Shown here: one piece after another, positions 9,645 to 18,770 of the stretch
Numbering within the stretch: the first letter of the stretch is position 1
How the letters are laid out: every line of letters begins with the position of its first letter
The notes under the pieces: model-generated
What the model saw: only the letters and a program-made list of their open reading frames with translations
Databases searched by the model: none
Told to the model about the DNA's origin: nothing
Assembly (NCBI RefSeq): GCF_036898095.1
Contig: NC_090745.1
Coordinates: forward strand, 86,311,717 to 86,375,716
Origin: Palaemon carinicauda
Taxonomy: Eukaryota; Arthropoda; Malacostraca; Decapoda; Palaemonidae
DNA: 64,000 bases
Direction: 5' to 3'
Program-made: the position numbers and the translations under genes

Positions 9645-12038
9645 ATGTCTGATCCTACTCAAGTCCCCAAGTACAGGAAGTGTAGCGCTAGGGACTGTTC
9701 TAGGCGTCTTCCGAAGGCCTCTATCGATCCGCACACCGTTTGTTCCAATTGTAGGGGTAAAGCCTGTCAATTGGAAGATCGATGTGAGGAATGCGCTGGG
9801 CTTTCGGAATTCGATTTTCAAGAATTCCTTAAGTATGCACGTAGGCTAGAGAAGGATAGGATCAGGAGGAGTTCGTCTCACTCTATTGATTTTTCCTCTC
9901 CCCATGCCCCACAACCTATTCCTTCCCCTGTAGTGGTTACACCCGACCCTCCTACTAGCTCTCATCAACCTTCGATGGCAGATATGATGCGTGCCATTCA
10001 GGCTCTTGGTGAGAGAGTTGAGTCATTAGCGAATGACCGCAATCAACTCATGGCTGACGTCAGGGAGTTGAAAGGTAAAAGTGCAGTGGGAAGTGAAGTG
10101 AGTGTCAGTGCAGTGAAAAGTGTCAGTGTTACGCATGAGGGTGCGTCTGTTCGTGCCTGTCGTCCTCCCAGTCCGGGACCTCTTGCAAGCTCCCAAGTCC
10201 AGGGGAGAAGCAATGTCGTACGACCAAAGGGTTCGACAGGCCTTGATCAGCGGACAGACGTTCCCTCCGTGGTTGAGGACGTACCTTGCCGAGATCGTCC
10301 CACCCACAAACAGACGAGTGAGCCCATTCATTCCTCGTCTGCGGAAGAGGTTTCTCGACAGAAACGCTGGACCAAGGTCTCACGACCTCTCAAGCGCAAG
10401 GTCCCTTCCGAGCGAGTCCAACGGCCCAGGTGTAGCCACTGGGTCAGTTCGGACTCGCCGCAGTCCTCCGAAGACTGCACACCTCCCAAGAGAGGTAGAG
10501 TGGTTCCGCAGCAGGCAATCACTCCGTCTGTTGCCGCACCAGCCGCTGTAGACCCTAAGTGGTCTTTGCTGCAGTCTATGCAGACTCAGCTAGCTTCCTT
10601 CATGCAGGAGTATCGTGCTGAGAAGGTTGACGCTGCACCCGTTAGCCTACAACCTGCCACGGTTGTGCGCCCAGCTGACACTGCGGCTGCCTGCTCCCAC
10701 ACTCCGGCTGTGAGACCTCCACCACCTATGCGCAGTCGACCCTGCCAGACGCATGTTGACGTTAGCCGACGTGCGGCACCCTCCGTTGACGTGCGTGAGC
10801 TACCGCATCAGCAGGAAGGTGGAGTCAAGCTGCCGTGTTTTGACGCGGTGCGTCAGTCTCCGCAACCCACGGTGGTCCCCACCACGCACCACCACTCCGC
10901 TTTGGTTGTTGCCAGCTCTCAGACTGACCAACAGCGGCATGACGTTGGATCCAGTGCAGCTACGCATGCACCCGTGCTGCCGGATTCAGCCGTTCAGCTT
11001 TTATCTCCTCCTTTGCCGCTTCCTCCTCAGCATTCGGATGAAGGAATCTCTGATGACGACGAAGCTGCGCATTTGGACGACCAACACTCCGACATAGATG
11101 AACCCAAGACTACGCCTCCCTCCTTAGACTTTAGGAAAGTCCTTGCCCTGTTTAAGGAGTTGTATCCGGACCAGTTTGTGTCTGCAGCTCCACGCTCACC
11201 TCCCTCTGAGTTCGCTTTAGGCATGCAGTCAGCAGCTCCTGCCTTTACGAAGCTCGTACTCGCTCGCTCGTCCAAGAGAGCTTTAAGGGTACTGGGAGAG
11301 TGGTTGCAGGCCAAGAAGCAACTTGGGAAGACATCCTTCATGTTTCCCCCAGCCAAGCTTGCTTCCAGATCTAGCGTCTGGTATGCCACGGGAGAGGTTC
11401 TCGGCTTGGGAGTTCCTGCCTCTGCCCAGGGCGACTTCTCAAGTCTGGTTGACTCTCCCCGCAGACTGGCTATGAGTCGCTCCAAGATTTGCTGGACTTC
11501 TTCGGACATGGACCATCTTTTGAAGGGAGTTTTCCGTGCGTTCGAGATCTTTAACTTCCTGGACTGGTGTTTGGGAGCGTTGAGCAGGAAGACCTCCCCT
11601 TCAGATAAGGATTCTGCCATGCTCATCATGTCCTGCATGGACAAAGCCATATGGGATGGGTCTGGCGAGCTTGCGGCTTCTTTCGTGTCTGGAGTTCTCA
11701 AGAAGCGGGATCACCTTTGCTCCTTCTTGTCGGCGGGAGTCACCCCATGTCAGAAGTCAGAACTGATGTTTGCTCCGCTATCGAAGTGTCTCTTTCCTGA
11801 AGAGTTGATCAAGGGGATTGCCGCCTCGTTGATCCAGAAAGACACTCATGACCTGGTGGCGTCATCCGCACATAAAGTCACAGCTTTACCTTCCGTGCCT
11901 AGACCTAGGATGGACACACCAGCGTCTAGGTTCATTCCGCCCTTTCGTGGCAGAGCCTCCAGCAGAGGAGGTACTCGTGCCGATAGTCAACGTGGCAACA
12001 AGAAGAAGGGTTCCAAGTCCTCAAGAGGCAGAGTCTGA
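9645..12038 (+). CDS. DIRS I ORF1: gag-like protein with Cys-rich N-terminus
   Basis: A 797-residue open frame starting about 200 bp inside the left terminal repeat. Residues 13-50 hold a cysteine array: C13, C18, then DPH at 28-30, C33-x2-C36-RG-x2-C41-x5-C47-x2-C50. The same array occurs in the gag of elements C and D, so it is a conserved, probably zinc-binding feature. The middle is Pro/Ser/Val-rich and low complexity (about 60-490). The C-terminal third is more globular (about 500-740) and the end is basic and RG-rich (FRGRASSRGG, SSRGRV), suited to nucleic-acid binding. A capsid or RNA-packaging role is inferred from position only. Its end overlaps the start of ORF2. Confidence 0.85.
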   Translation: MSDPTQVPKYRKCSARDCSRRLPKASIDPHTVCSNCRGKACQLEDRCEECAGLSEFDFQEFLKYARRLEKDRIRRSSSHSIDFSSPHAPQPIPSPVVVTPDPPTSSHQPSMADMMRAIQALGERVESLANDRNQLMADVRELKGKSAVGSEVSVSAVKSVSVTHEGASVRACRPPSPGPLASSQVQGRSNVVRPKGSTGLDQRTDVPSVVEDVPCRDRPTHKQTSEPIHSSSAEEVSRQKRWTKVSRPLKRKVPSERVQRPRCSHWVSSDSPQSSEDCTPPKRGRVVPQQAITPSVAAPAAVDPKWSLLQSMQTQLASFMQEYRAEKVDAAPVSLQPATVVRPADTAAACSHTPAVRPPPPMRSRPCQTHVDVSRRAAPSVDVRELPHQQEGGVKLPCFDAVRQSPQPTVVPTTHHHSALVVASSQTDQQRHDVGSSAATHAPVLPDSAVQLLSPPLPLPPQHSDEGISDDDEAAHLDDQHSDIDEPKTTPPSLDFRKVLALFKELYPDQFVSAAPRSPPSEFALGMQSAAPAFTKLVLARSSKRALRVLGEWLQAKKQLGKTSFMFPPAKLASRSSVWYATGEVLGLGVPASAQGDFSSLVDSPRRLAMSRSKICWTSSDMDHLLKGVFRAFEIFNFLDWCLGALSRKTSPSDKDSAMLIMSCMDKAIWDGSGELAASFVSGVLKKRDHLCSFLSAGVTPCQKSELMFAPLSKCLFPEELIKGIAASLIQKDTHDLVASSAHKVTALPSVPRPRMDTPASRFIPPFRGRASSRGGTRADSQRGNKKKGSKSSRGRV

Positions 12039-14097
12039 CTGCCACCTTCTTCAGACAGCAGTGGGAGCCAGGCTCAAGAACTACTGGCAGGCCTGGGAGA
12101 ACAGGGGTGCAGACGCACAGTCTGTGAAGTTACTCAGAGAGGGGTACAGGATTCCATTCTTGCGCAAGCCCCCTCTAGCAACAACTCCCATCGACCTCTC
12201 TCCCAGGTACAGAGAGGAGGACAAGAGGCTAGTTTTACAGCAAGAGGTGTCTCTCTTGCTACAAAAGGGAGCGGTAGTCATAGTCCGGGACCATCAATCC
12301 CCGGGCTTCTACAACCGTCTCTTCTTAGTGGCGAAGAAGACAGGAGGGTGGAGACCGGTGCTAGACGTCAGTGCTCTAAATGTCTTTGTCACCAAGCAGA
12401 CGTTCACCATGGAGACGACGAAGTCGGTTCTAGCATCGGTCAGGAAGGAAGACTGGATGGTCTCGTTAGACCTAAAAGAAGCGTACTTTCACGTCCCCAT
12501 CCACCCAGATTCCCAACCTTTTCTAAGGTTCGTTTTTGGGAAGGTGGTATACCAGTTCCAAGCCCTGTGCTTTGGCCTAAGCACGGCACCTCTAGTGTTT
12601 ACCAAACTGATGAGGAATATTGCCAAATTCCTGCATTTAGCAGACATCAGAGCCTCCCTCTATTTGGACGACTGGCTTTTAAGAGCTGCGTCAAGTCGTC
12701 GCTGTCTGGAGAATCTAAAATGGACTCTGGATCTGACCAAGGAATTGGGTCTCCTGGTCAATATGGAAAAGTCCCAACTCGTCCCATCCCAAACTATAGT
12801 ATATCTAGGTATGGAGATTCAGAGTCAAGCTTTTCGGGCTTTTCCGTCGGCCCCCAGAATCAGTCAAGCCCAAGAATGCATCCAGAGCATGCTGAAGAAG
12901 AACCGATGTTCAGTCAGACAGTGGATGAGTCTGATAGGGACGCTTTCATCTCTAGACCAGTTCATCGCGTTAGGGAGACTCCACCTCCGACCCCTTCAGT
13001 ATCACCTAGCTGCTCACTGGAGAAAGGACATGACGCTAGAAGCGGTCTCAGTTCCTATCTCCGAGAAGATGAAGTCTGCACTGACTTGGTGGAAGAACAA
13101 CATTCTTCTCAGGGAAGGTCTGCCACTGGCTGTTCAGACCCCCGACCACCTTCTCTTCTCGGACGCATCGGACACAGGCTGGGGTGCGACACTGGACGGT
13201 CGGGAATGCTCGGGCACGTGGAATTCGGATCAAAGAGCACTGCACATCAACTGCAAGGAGCTACTGGCAGTTCATCTGGCCTTGAGAAGCTTCAAGTCCC
13301 TCCTTCTAGGCAAGGTGGTGGAGGTGAACTCCGACAACACCACAGCCTTGGCGTACATCTCCAAGCAAGGAGGGACTCATTCGATGACGTTGTTCGAGAT
13401 CGCAAGGGACCTCCTCACCTGGTCAAGAGATCGAAACATATCTCTAGTAACGAGGTTCATTCAAGGCGACATGAATGTCATGGCAGACCGCCTCAGCCGG
13501 AAGGGTCAGATCATCCCAACAGAATGGACCCTTCACAAGAATGTTTGCAACAGACTATGGGCCTTGTGGGGTCAGCCCACCATAGATCTGTTCGCTACCT
13601 CGATGACCAAGAGGCTCCCAAATTATTGCTCACCGATTCCGGACCCAGCAGCAGTTCACATAGATGCCTTTCTTCTGGATTGGTCCCATCTAGACCTTTA
13701 TGCGTTCCCCCCGTTCAAGATTGTCAACAAGGTACTGCAGAAGTTCGCCTCTCACGAAGGGACAAGGTTGACGTTGGTTGCTCCCCTCTGGCCCGCGAGA
13801 GAATGGTTCACCGAGGTACTGCAATGGCTAGTAGACGTTCCCAGGACTCTTCCTCTAAGAGTGGACCTTCTGCGTCAGCCGCATGTAAAGAAGGTACACC
13901 CAAGCCTCCACGCTCTTCGTCTGACTGCCTTCAGACTATCGAAAGACTCTCAAGAGCTAGAGGCTTTTCGAAGGAGGCAGCCAGAGCGATTGCCAGAGCA
14001 AGGAGGACATCCACTCTCAAGGTCTACCAGTCAAAATGGGAAGTCTTCCGAAGCTGGTGCAAGGCGAATTCAGTATCCTCAACCAGTACCTCTGTAA
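11848..14097 (+). CDS. DIRS I ORF2: reverse transcriptase, RNase H, MT-like
   Basis: A 749-codon frame. The ATG at 11848 overlaps gag by 190 bp. Recognisable RT homology starts near residue 68. RT: catalytic Asp208 in SLDLKEAYFHVP, CFGLSTAPLVF, and YLDDW at 272-276. RNase H: D439 in LLFSDASD, the Glu of ELLAVHLAL, D496 in VNSDNTTALAYISKQGG, and D547 in NVMADRLSR. The C-terminal part (about 572-700) starts ALWGQPTIDLFAT and includes YAFPPF at 618-623 and LTLVAPLWPAREWF. This is the region annotated in DIRS elements as a Dam-type adenine methyltransferase-like domain. Here FPPF stands where active enzymes usually have DPPY/DPPF, so methylation activity is doubtful. Copies the element RNA into DNA for circular intermediates (family knowledge). 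Confidence 0.93.
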   Translation: MTWWRHPHIKSQLYLPCLDLGWTHQRLGSFRPFVAEPPAEEVLVPIVNVATRRRVPSPQEAESDCHLLQTAVGARLKNYWQAWENRGADAQSVKLLREGYRIPFLRKPPLATTPIDLSPRYREEDKRLVLQQEVSLLLQKGAVVIVRDHQSPGFYNRLFLVAKKTGGWRPVLDVSALNVFVTKQTFTMETTKSVLASVRKEDWMVSLDLKEAYFHVPIHPDSQPFLRFVFGKVVYQFQALCFGLSTAPLVFTKLMRNIAKFLHLADIRASLYLDDWLLRAASSRRCLENLKWTLDLTKELGLLVNMEKSQLVPSQTIVYLGMEIQSQAFRAFPSAPRISQAQECIQSMLKKNRCSVRQWMSLIGTLSSLDQFIALGRLHLRPLQYHLAAHWRKDMTLEAVSVPISEKMKSALTWWKNNILLREGLPLAVQTPDHLLFSDASDTGWGATLDGRECSGTWNSDQRALHINCKELLAVHLALRSFKSLLLGKVVEVNSDNTTALAYISKQGGTHSMTLFEIARDLLTWSRDRNISLVTRFIQGDMNVMADRLSRKGQIIPTEWTLHKNVCNRLWALWGQPTIDLFATSMTKRLPNYCSPIPDPAAVHIDAFLLDWSHLDLYAFPPFKIVNKVLQKFASHEGTRLTLVAPLWPAREWFTEVLQWLVDVPRTLPLRVDLLRQPHVKKVHPSLHALRLTAFRLSKDSQELEAFRRRQPERLPEQGGHPLSRSTSQNGKSSEAGARRIQYPQPVPL

Positions 14098-14993
14098 CTC
14101 AGATAGCTGACTTCCTTTTACACCTAAGGAAGGTAAGATCCCTTTCAGCTCCTACGATCAAAGGTTACAGAAGCATGTTGGCAGCAGTCTTCCGCCACAG
14201 AGGCTTAGATCTTTCCAACAACAAAGATCTACAGGACCTCCTTAAGTCTTTTGAGACCTCGAAGGAGCGTCGGTTGACCACACCAGGTTGGAACTTAGAC
14301 GTGGTTTTAAGGTTCCTGATGTCAGCAAGGTTCGAACCGCTTCAATCAGCCTCTTTTAAAGATCTCACTTTGAAGACTCTTTTCCTCGTCTGCTTAGCAA
14401 CAGCTAAAAGAGTCAGTGAGATACACGCCTTCAGCAGGAACATAGGATTTACATCTGAAACGGCTACATGTTCCTTACAGCTTGGTTTTTTAGCCAAAAA
14501 CGAACTCCCTTCTCGTCCTTGGCCCAAATCGTTCGAGATTCCAAGTCTGTCCAGTTTGGTTGGAAACGAACAAGAGAGAGTCCTTTGCCCAGTAAGAGCT
14601 CTTAAGTACTATTTAAGACGTACGAAGCATTTACGAGGACAATCAGAAGCTTTATGGTGCTCTATTAAGAAACCTTTACCGATGTCGAAGAACGCAGTGT
14701 CTTATTACATCAGACTTTTGATTAGAGAAGCTCATTCTCTTCTGAATGAGGAAGACCATGCTTTGCTGAAGGTAAGGACACATGAAGTTAGAGCTGTCGC
14801 AACTTCAGTGGCCTTCAAACAAAACAGATCTCTGCAGAGTGTAATGGATGCAACCTATTGGAGAAGCAAGTCAGTGTTCGCATCATTTTACCTTAAAGAT
14901 GTCCAGTCTCTTTACGAGAACTGCTACACCCTGGGACCATTCGTAGCAGCGAGTGCAGTAGTAGGTGAGGGCTCAACCACTACATTCCCATAA
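13824..14993 (+). CDS. DIRS I ORF3: tyrosine recombinase
   Basis: It lies in the same frame as a long open stretch from 12348, but only the part from the Met codon at 13824 (alternative 13803) carries recombinase homology. That gives about 389 residues, overlapping ORF2 by about 270 bp. The N-terminal SAM-like part includes VYQSKWEVFRSWC and APTIKGYRSMLAAVFR. Catalytic residues are all present: Arg codon at 14409 (TAKRVSEIH), His at 14781 and Arg at 14790 (RTHEVRAVATS), and Tyr at 14889 (FASFYLKDV). It joins a circular DNA copy to a chromosomal site without target duplication. Element II's homologue has a frameshift, so this is the only intact copy in the window. Confidence 0.93.
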   Translation: MASRRSQDSSSKSGPSASAACKEGTPKPPRSSSDCLQTIERLSRARGFSKEAARAIARARRTSTLKVYQSKWEVFRSWCKANSVSSTSTSVTQIADFLLHLRKVRSLSAPTIKGYRSMLAAVFRHRGLDLSNNKDLQDLLKSFETSKERRLTTPGWNLDVVLRFLMSARFEPLQSASFKDLTLKTLFLVCLATAKRVSEIHAFSRNIGFTSETATCSLQLGFLAKNELPSRPWPKSFEIPSLSSLVGNEQERVLCPVRALKYYLRRTKHLRGQSEALWCSIKKPLPMSKNAVSYYIRLLIREAHSLLNEEDHALLKVRTHEVRAVATSVAFKQNRSLQSVMDATYWRSKSVFASFYLKDVQSLYENCYTLGPFVAASAVVGEGSTTTFP

Positions 14994-15395
14994 TCCCATA
15001 ACCTTTTTTAATCTTTCTCTTGAAATGTTTTTATTGTTGTTTTTGGGTTGTACGGAAGGCTAAGAAGCCTTTCGCATCCTGGTTGATTTGGCGGGTGGTC
15101 AAATTCTTTTCTTGAGAAGCGCCTAGATTAGAGGTTGTGATGAGGTCCTTTAGTATGGGTTGCAGCCCTTCATACTTCAGCACCTAGGAGTCGCTCAGCA
15201 TCCTAAGAGGATCGCGAGGCTCAGTAAGGAAGACGTACTTAAAAAGGCAGAGTAATTGTTCAAGTCGACTTCCTTACCAGGTACTTATTAATTTTATGTT
15301 TGTTATTTTGAATAACTGCTAAAATGAAATACGGAATACTTAGCTTCTAATGTTAACATGTATGCTGGTCTCCACCCACCCCCCTGGGTGTGAAT

Positions 15396-15487
15396 CAGCT
15401 ACATGATCAACGGGTAAGATTAATATTGAAAAATGTTATTTTCATTAGTAAAATAAATTTTTTAATATACTTACCCGTTGATCATGA
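15396..15487. repeat. DIRS I internal complementary region (ICR)
   Basis: The left half (15396-15430, CAGCTACATGATCAACGGGT then AAGATTAATATTGAAAA) is the inverse complement of the left terminus (9263-9299). The right half (about 15430-15487, ending TACTTACCCGTTGATCATG) is the inverse complement of the right terminus (15679-15731). The two halves meet so that the element's two ends would be abutted in a circle, which is the diagnostic DIRS arrangement used as template to complete the ends. Confidence 0.92.
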
Positions 15488-15533
15488 ATTAAAGGACCCA
15501 CCCTTCCTCCCCAATAGAGACCCAGTGGACCGA

Positions 15534-15731
15534 GGAGAAAATTGGTTCTGTGTTGACAAGAAGTACTTGAGTACCTACTCGACAGATGGCGCTGTTGATG
15601 TACACCCCCACCTGTATAGCGATCGCTGGCGTATTCCGCCCGTAGGTTTTTTCTGTCGGGCTGCAGAGCTGCAGCTACATGATCAACGGGTAAGTATATT
15701 CAAAAATTTATTTTACTAATGAAAATAACAT
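15534..15731. repeat. DIRS I right inverted terminal repeat
   Basis: Inverse complement of the left terminal repeat over about 155 bp, followed by a terminal segment (GTAAGTATATTCAAAAATTT ... AAAATAACAT) that pairs with the right half of the internal complementary region. The element ends with CAT at 15731. Flanking LINE-2 sequence resumes with GTTTAGTG. Confidence 0.9.
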
Positions 15732-17047
15732 GTTTAGTGTAGTTGGAAAAGTGTATGGTAGACTACTGATTAATAGGATTAAGGATAAAACAGAGCATGC
15801 AATCTTAGAAGTACAGGGTGGTTTTAGAAGAGGTATAGGTTGTATGAATCAGATTTTTACAGTTAGACAGGTATGCGAGAAATATTTAGCAAAAGGTAAG
15901 GAGGTGTATGTTGCGTTTATGGATCTGGAGAAAGCGTATGATAAGGTTGATAGGGAAGCATTGTGGAATGTGATGAGGTTATACGGAGTTGGTGGAAGGT
16001 TTCTACAAAGGTAGTAAATCGTGTGTTAGGATAGGAAATGAAGTGAGCGATTGGTTTCCGGTGAGAGTGGGCTGAGACAGGGATGTGTGATGTCGCCATG
16101 GTTGTTTAACTTGTATGTTGATGGAGTGGTGAGAGAGGTGAATGCTCGAGTGTTTGGATGAGGATTGAACTGGTAGACAAAAATGACCAAGAATGGGAGG
16201 TAAATCAGTTGTTGTTTGCGGATGATACTGTACTGGTTGCAGACGCGGAAGAGAAGCTTGGTCAATTAGTGACAGAATTTGGAAGGGTGTGTGAGAGAAG
16301 GAAGTTGAGAGTTAATGTGGGTAGAGTAAGGTTATGAGATGTACGAGAAGGGAAGGTGGTGCGAGGTTGAATGTCATGTTGATTGAAGAGTTACTTGAGG
16401 AGGTGGATCAGTTTAAGTACTTGGGGTCTGTTGTTGCAGCAAATGGTGGAGTGGAAGCAGATGTACGTCAGTGAGTGAATGAAGGATGCAAAGTGTTGGG
16501 GCCAGTTAAGGGAATGGTTAAAAATAGAGGGTTAGGCATGAATGTAAAGAGAGTTCTATATGAGAAAGTAATTGTACCAACTGTGATGTATGGATCGGAG
16601 TTGTGGGGAATGAAAGTGACGGAGAGACAGAAATTGAATGTGTTTGAGATGAAGTGTCTCAGGAGTATGGCTGGTGTATCTCGAGTAGATAGGGTTAGGA
16701 ACGAAGTAGTGAGGGTGAGAACGAGTGTAAGAAATGAGTTAGCAGCTAGAGTGGATATGAATGTATTGAGGTGGTTTGGCCATGTTGAGAGAATGGAAAA
16801 TGGCTGTCTGCTAAAGAAGGTGATGAATGCAAGAGTTGATGGGAGAAGTACAAGAGGAAGGCCAAGGTTTGGGTGGATGGATGGAGTGAAGAAAGCTCTG
16901 GGTGATAGGAGGATAGATGTGAGAGAGGCATCAGGCTGGGAGGAACGTAGAGATGAATGGTCCCCTTTTTTTAATTTTTTTTTTATTTGTTTGATGTCGG
17001 CTAGCCCCCAAAATTGGGGGAAGTGCCTTGGTATATGTATGTATGTA
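15732..17047 (+). pseudogene. LINE-2 (RTE/I-like), RT and 3' end downstream of DIRS I
   Basis: It continues LINE-2 with FSVVGKVYGRLLINRI, GGFRRGIGCMNQIFTVRQVCEKYLAKGK and the catalytic Asp in AFMDLEKAYDKVD (15730-16014). A frameshift near 16010 follows, then QGCVMSPWLFNLYVDGVV and FADDTVLVADAEE (about 16080-16260) in another frame. The C-terminal part (16475-16960) contains VPTVMYGSELWGMK, EMKCLRSMAGVSRVDRVRNE, WFGHVERMENG and STRGRPRFGWMDGVKKAL. The 3' end has TCGGCTAGCCCCCAAAATTG and closes with a TATGTATGTATG tail at about 17035-17047. Several frameshifts make it non-functional. Clade assignment (RTE, I or Jockey) is unresolved. Confidence 0.88.
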
Positions 17048-17054
17048 ACTCTAT

Positions 17055-17825
17055 ACGACTTATAAAATTTTAGGTGTGATACATTATTGCATATTTACTT
17101 TAGAGAAACATTCGGTGTGTATCTTAGATTGCACAAAAAATTGGCTTATTGAGAGTCAAGATTTTTGGTGATCAATCTGATTTAAAGAAGTGCTTTAATT
17201 CTTTCAATTTGCCTTGTTTCGAGTACTGTATTATTCTCCTGTCTGCTCTTCAGCTGCTGAATGAAATCTTAACTTGCTGAGCAAGAACTTACAGTCTATT
17301 AAATTTATTATTCCTGATCTAGATATTAATCTCTGGCACTACCGTTCAGTTAATTCTTTATTCATGTTGCTAAGATTTTTCACAACTGACCATCCTTTGC
17401 ATTGAGATAATCCCAGACAATACTATACTATGCATAATGTTAGCTATGTAGTTTTTCTAATACTGAAATCACGTCTTCTCTGTCAAGGACTCGGTACTAA
17501 ACCATACAGTATTCTATAAGTTTTAATCCAGCTATGACCAAATTGAGGGATGATCTACCTAATCAGACAGCTGAATCCATTGCACTTGAGAAGTCCAAAC
17601 TTGCAGCGAATGTTTTTATGGTGATCAGTCTAACATAAGTCTCTTTCTAGTTTATATGTGAAAGATCTATTGATCTATTTTGATGTATTGTTCTTGAAAT
17701 ATTTTATATTGTTCATTATTTTTCTTGTACTTTATTTCTTTATTTCCTTTCTTCAATGGCCTATTTTCCCAATGGGAGCCCTTGGGTTTATAGCATCCTG
17801 CTTTTCCAACTAACTAGTAATAATA
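17055..17825 (+). pseudogene. CR1-like LINE, C-terminal ORF and 3' tail (3' piece of split element)
   Basis: Translation gives LGVIHYCIFTLEKH, then YYSPVCSSAAE (family form YCSPVWxSAAE), NLQSIKFIIPDLDINLWHYR and SVNSLFMLLRFF, all in the correct order to follow the RT fragment at 8630-8980. The later block TKLRDDLPNQTAESIALEKSKLAANVF (with errors) is the usual end of this ORF. The 3' UTR ends with GGGAGCCCTTGGGTTTATAG, CATCCTGCTTTTCCAACTA and an AATAAT tail. The same 3' tail recurs at 25920-26056, 47640-47755 and, inverted, 54815-54920. Confidence 0.75.
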
Positions 17826-18040
17826 ACTTAATCAAATAAGAGCTAGAGTTCGAATTACTGGAGAAAATCTTCATAAGTGTGGTCTCATCCCCTCTGCTGA
17901 GTGCCCATGTGGACATAAGATCTAGACAATGGACCACATAATTAGTGTGTGTGAACAGGGACCAATCTGTACAGATGTCAACCTCTATGAATGTAATGAG
18001 GCCATTATGCAGTGGATAAAGTTGGAGCAATAAGAAATGA
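17826..18040 (+). pseudogene. LINE ORF2 C-terminal CCHC-like fragment
   Basis: Translation from about 17838 reads RARVRITGENLHKCGLIPSA, then ECPCGHKI, a stop, TMDHIISVCEQGPICTDVNLYECN. This is the C-terminal Cys-x-Cys-His-Cys region common in Jockey/I-type LINE ORF2 proteins. It ends with a stop near 18032. About 260 bp of AT-rich sequence follows up to the CA/TA microsatellite, with nothing recognisable. Confidence 0.6.
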
Positions 18041-18317
18041 TGATGGATGTAAGAGTGACTCTGAGGAAAGGGTGTTTTGTATCTCCATAAGTGTTCATTA
18101 TCTAAAGTTGTATAAAGGATAAACAAGATTATAAAATTGAATGTCTAGTCTTTGTTTGCCAAGACAGTTGTTGGTATTCATAGTGCTATAAAGGAAGTTC
18201 CATGAGGTGTGTTGTGGAAAGAGTTAAGCTTGATTGACAAACCAAGCGACCTTTAACAGAACTAGATCTAGTTATTCGGACTTCTGATTCTCCTTGGTAA
18301 GCAAACCAATTTTCATG

Positions 18318-18535
<218 letters not shown>

Positions 18536-18540
18536 TTAAT

Positions 18541-18770
18541 GGCGATAGCCTTAGTGGCATCAATGTGTTTCCTGCAGGAATCTTCATATTTCCTCAGCTT
18601 CTTTAAGCTTTCGGGAGTAAGCTTTTGGTTTAATGAGCGATGTTTATTCCTTTTCTTCATACTTTATTCATTACAGCACTGTTTCGATAAAACTTTGTCT
18701 TTATCAAGTGATTGCTGGTTTACATAAGTTTACAATTCCTTTTGAACAGCTTCTACAAATATTACCATCA
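18541..18770 (-). repeat. Penelope-like element terminal repeat, inverted (left) copy
   Basis: The reverse complement of this segment matches 22350-22590 closely: GTAATATTTGTAGAAG, TAAACTTATGTAAACCAGC, AATCACTTGATAAAGACA, ATGAAGAAAAGGAATAA and a short coding-like part starting MKKRN-HRSLN. The two copies face each other around the Penelope coding region. A third partial copy is at 22604-22706. Penelope elements often carry such direct or inverted terminal copies (pLTRs). Confidence 0.8.

Larger units (their letters stand above)
9263..15731 (+). mobile_element. Full-length DIRS-like retrotransposon I (apparently intact)
   Basis: A 6.47-kb element with all hallmarks of DIRS in place: left terminal repeat, three overlapping reading frames (gag, RT-RNase H-MT, tyrosine recombinase), an internal complementary region, and a right terminal repeat in inverse orientation. 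It is inserted in LINE-2 between GTATTAGTT and GTTTAGTG. The homologous empty site read from the reverse-strand LINE copy at 36015-36045 is ATTAGTTGGTTTAG, so there is no target-site duplication, as expected for recombinase-mediated integration. No frameshift or premature stop was found in the three ORFs. Element II at 48117-54755 is a decayed relative. Confidence 0.93.

Noticed and set aside
12081..13245. Minus-strand short frames within DIRS I
   Set aside because: Shadows of the plus-strand genes with no domain similarity.
12348..13800. Upstream half of the 881-codon frame that ends with the recombinase
   Set aside because: It is an out-of-frame shadow of the RT/RNase H ORF with Ser/Arg/His-rich composition and no domain. 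The recombinase begins only near 13803-13824.
9263..15731. Gypsy or Crypton identity for the DIRS elements
   Set aside because: There is no integrase, protease or direct LTR as in Gypsy, and Cryptons lack RT. Recombinase plus RT plus inverted termini and ICR indicate DIRS.
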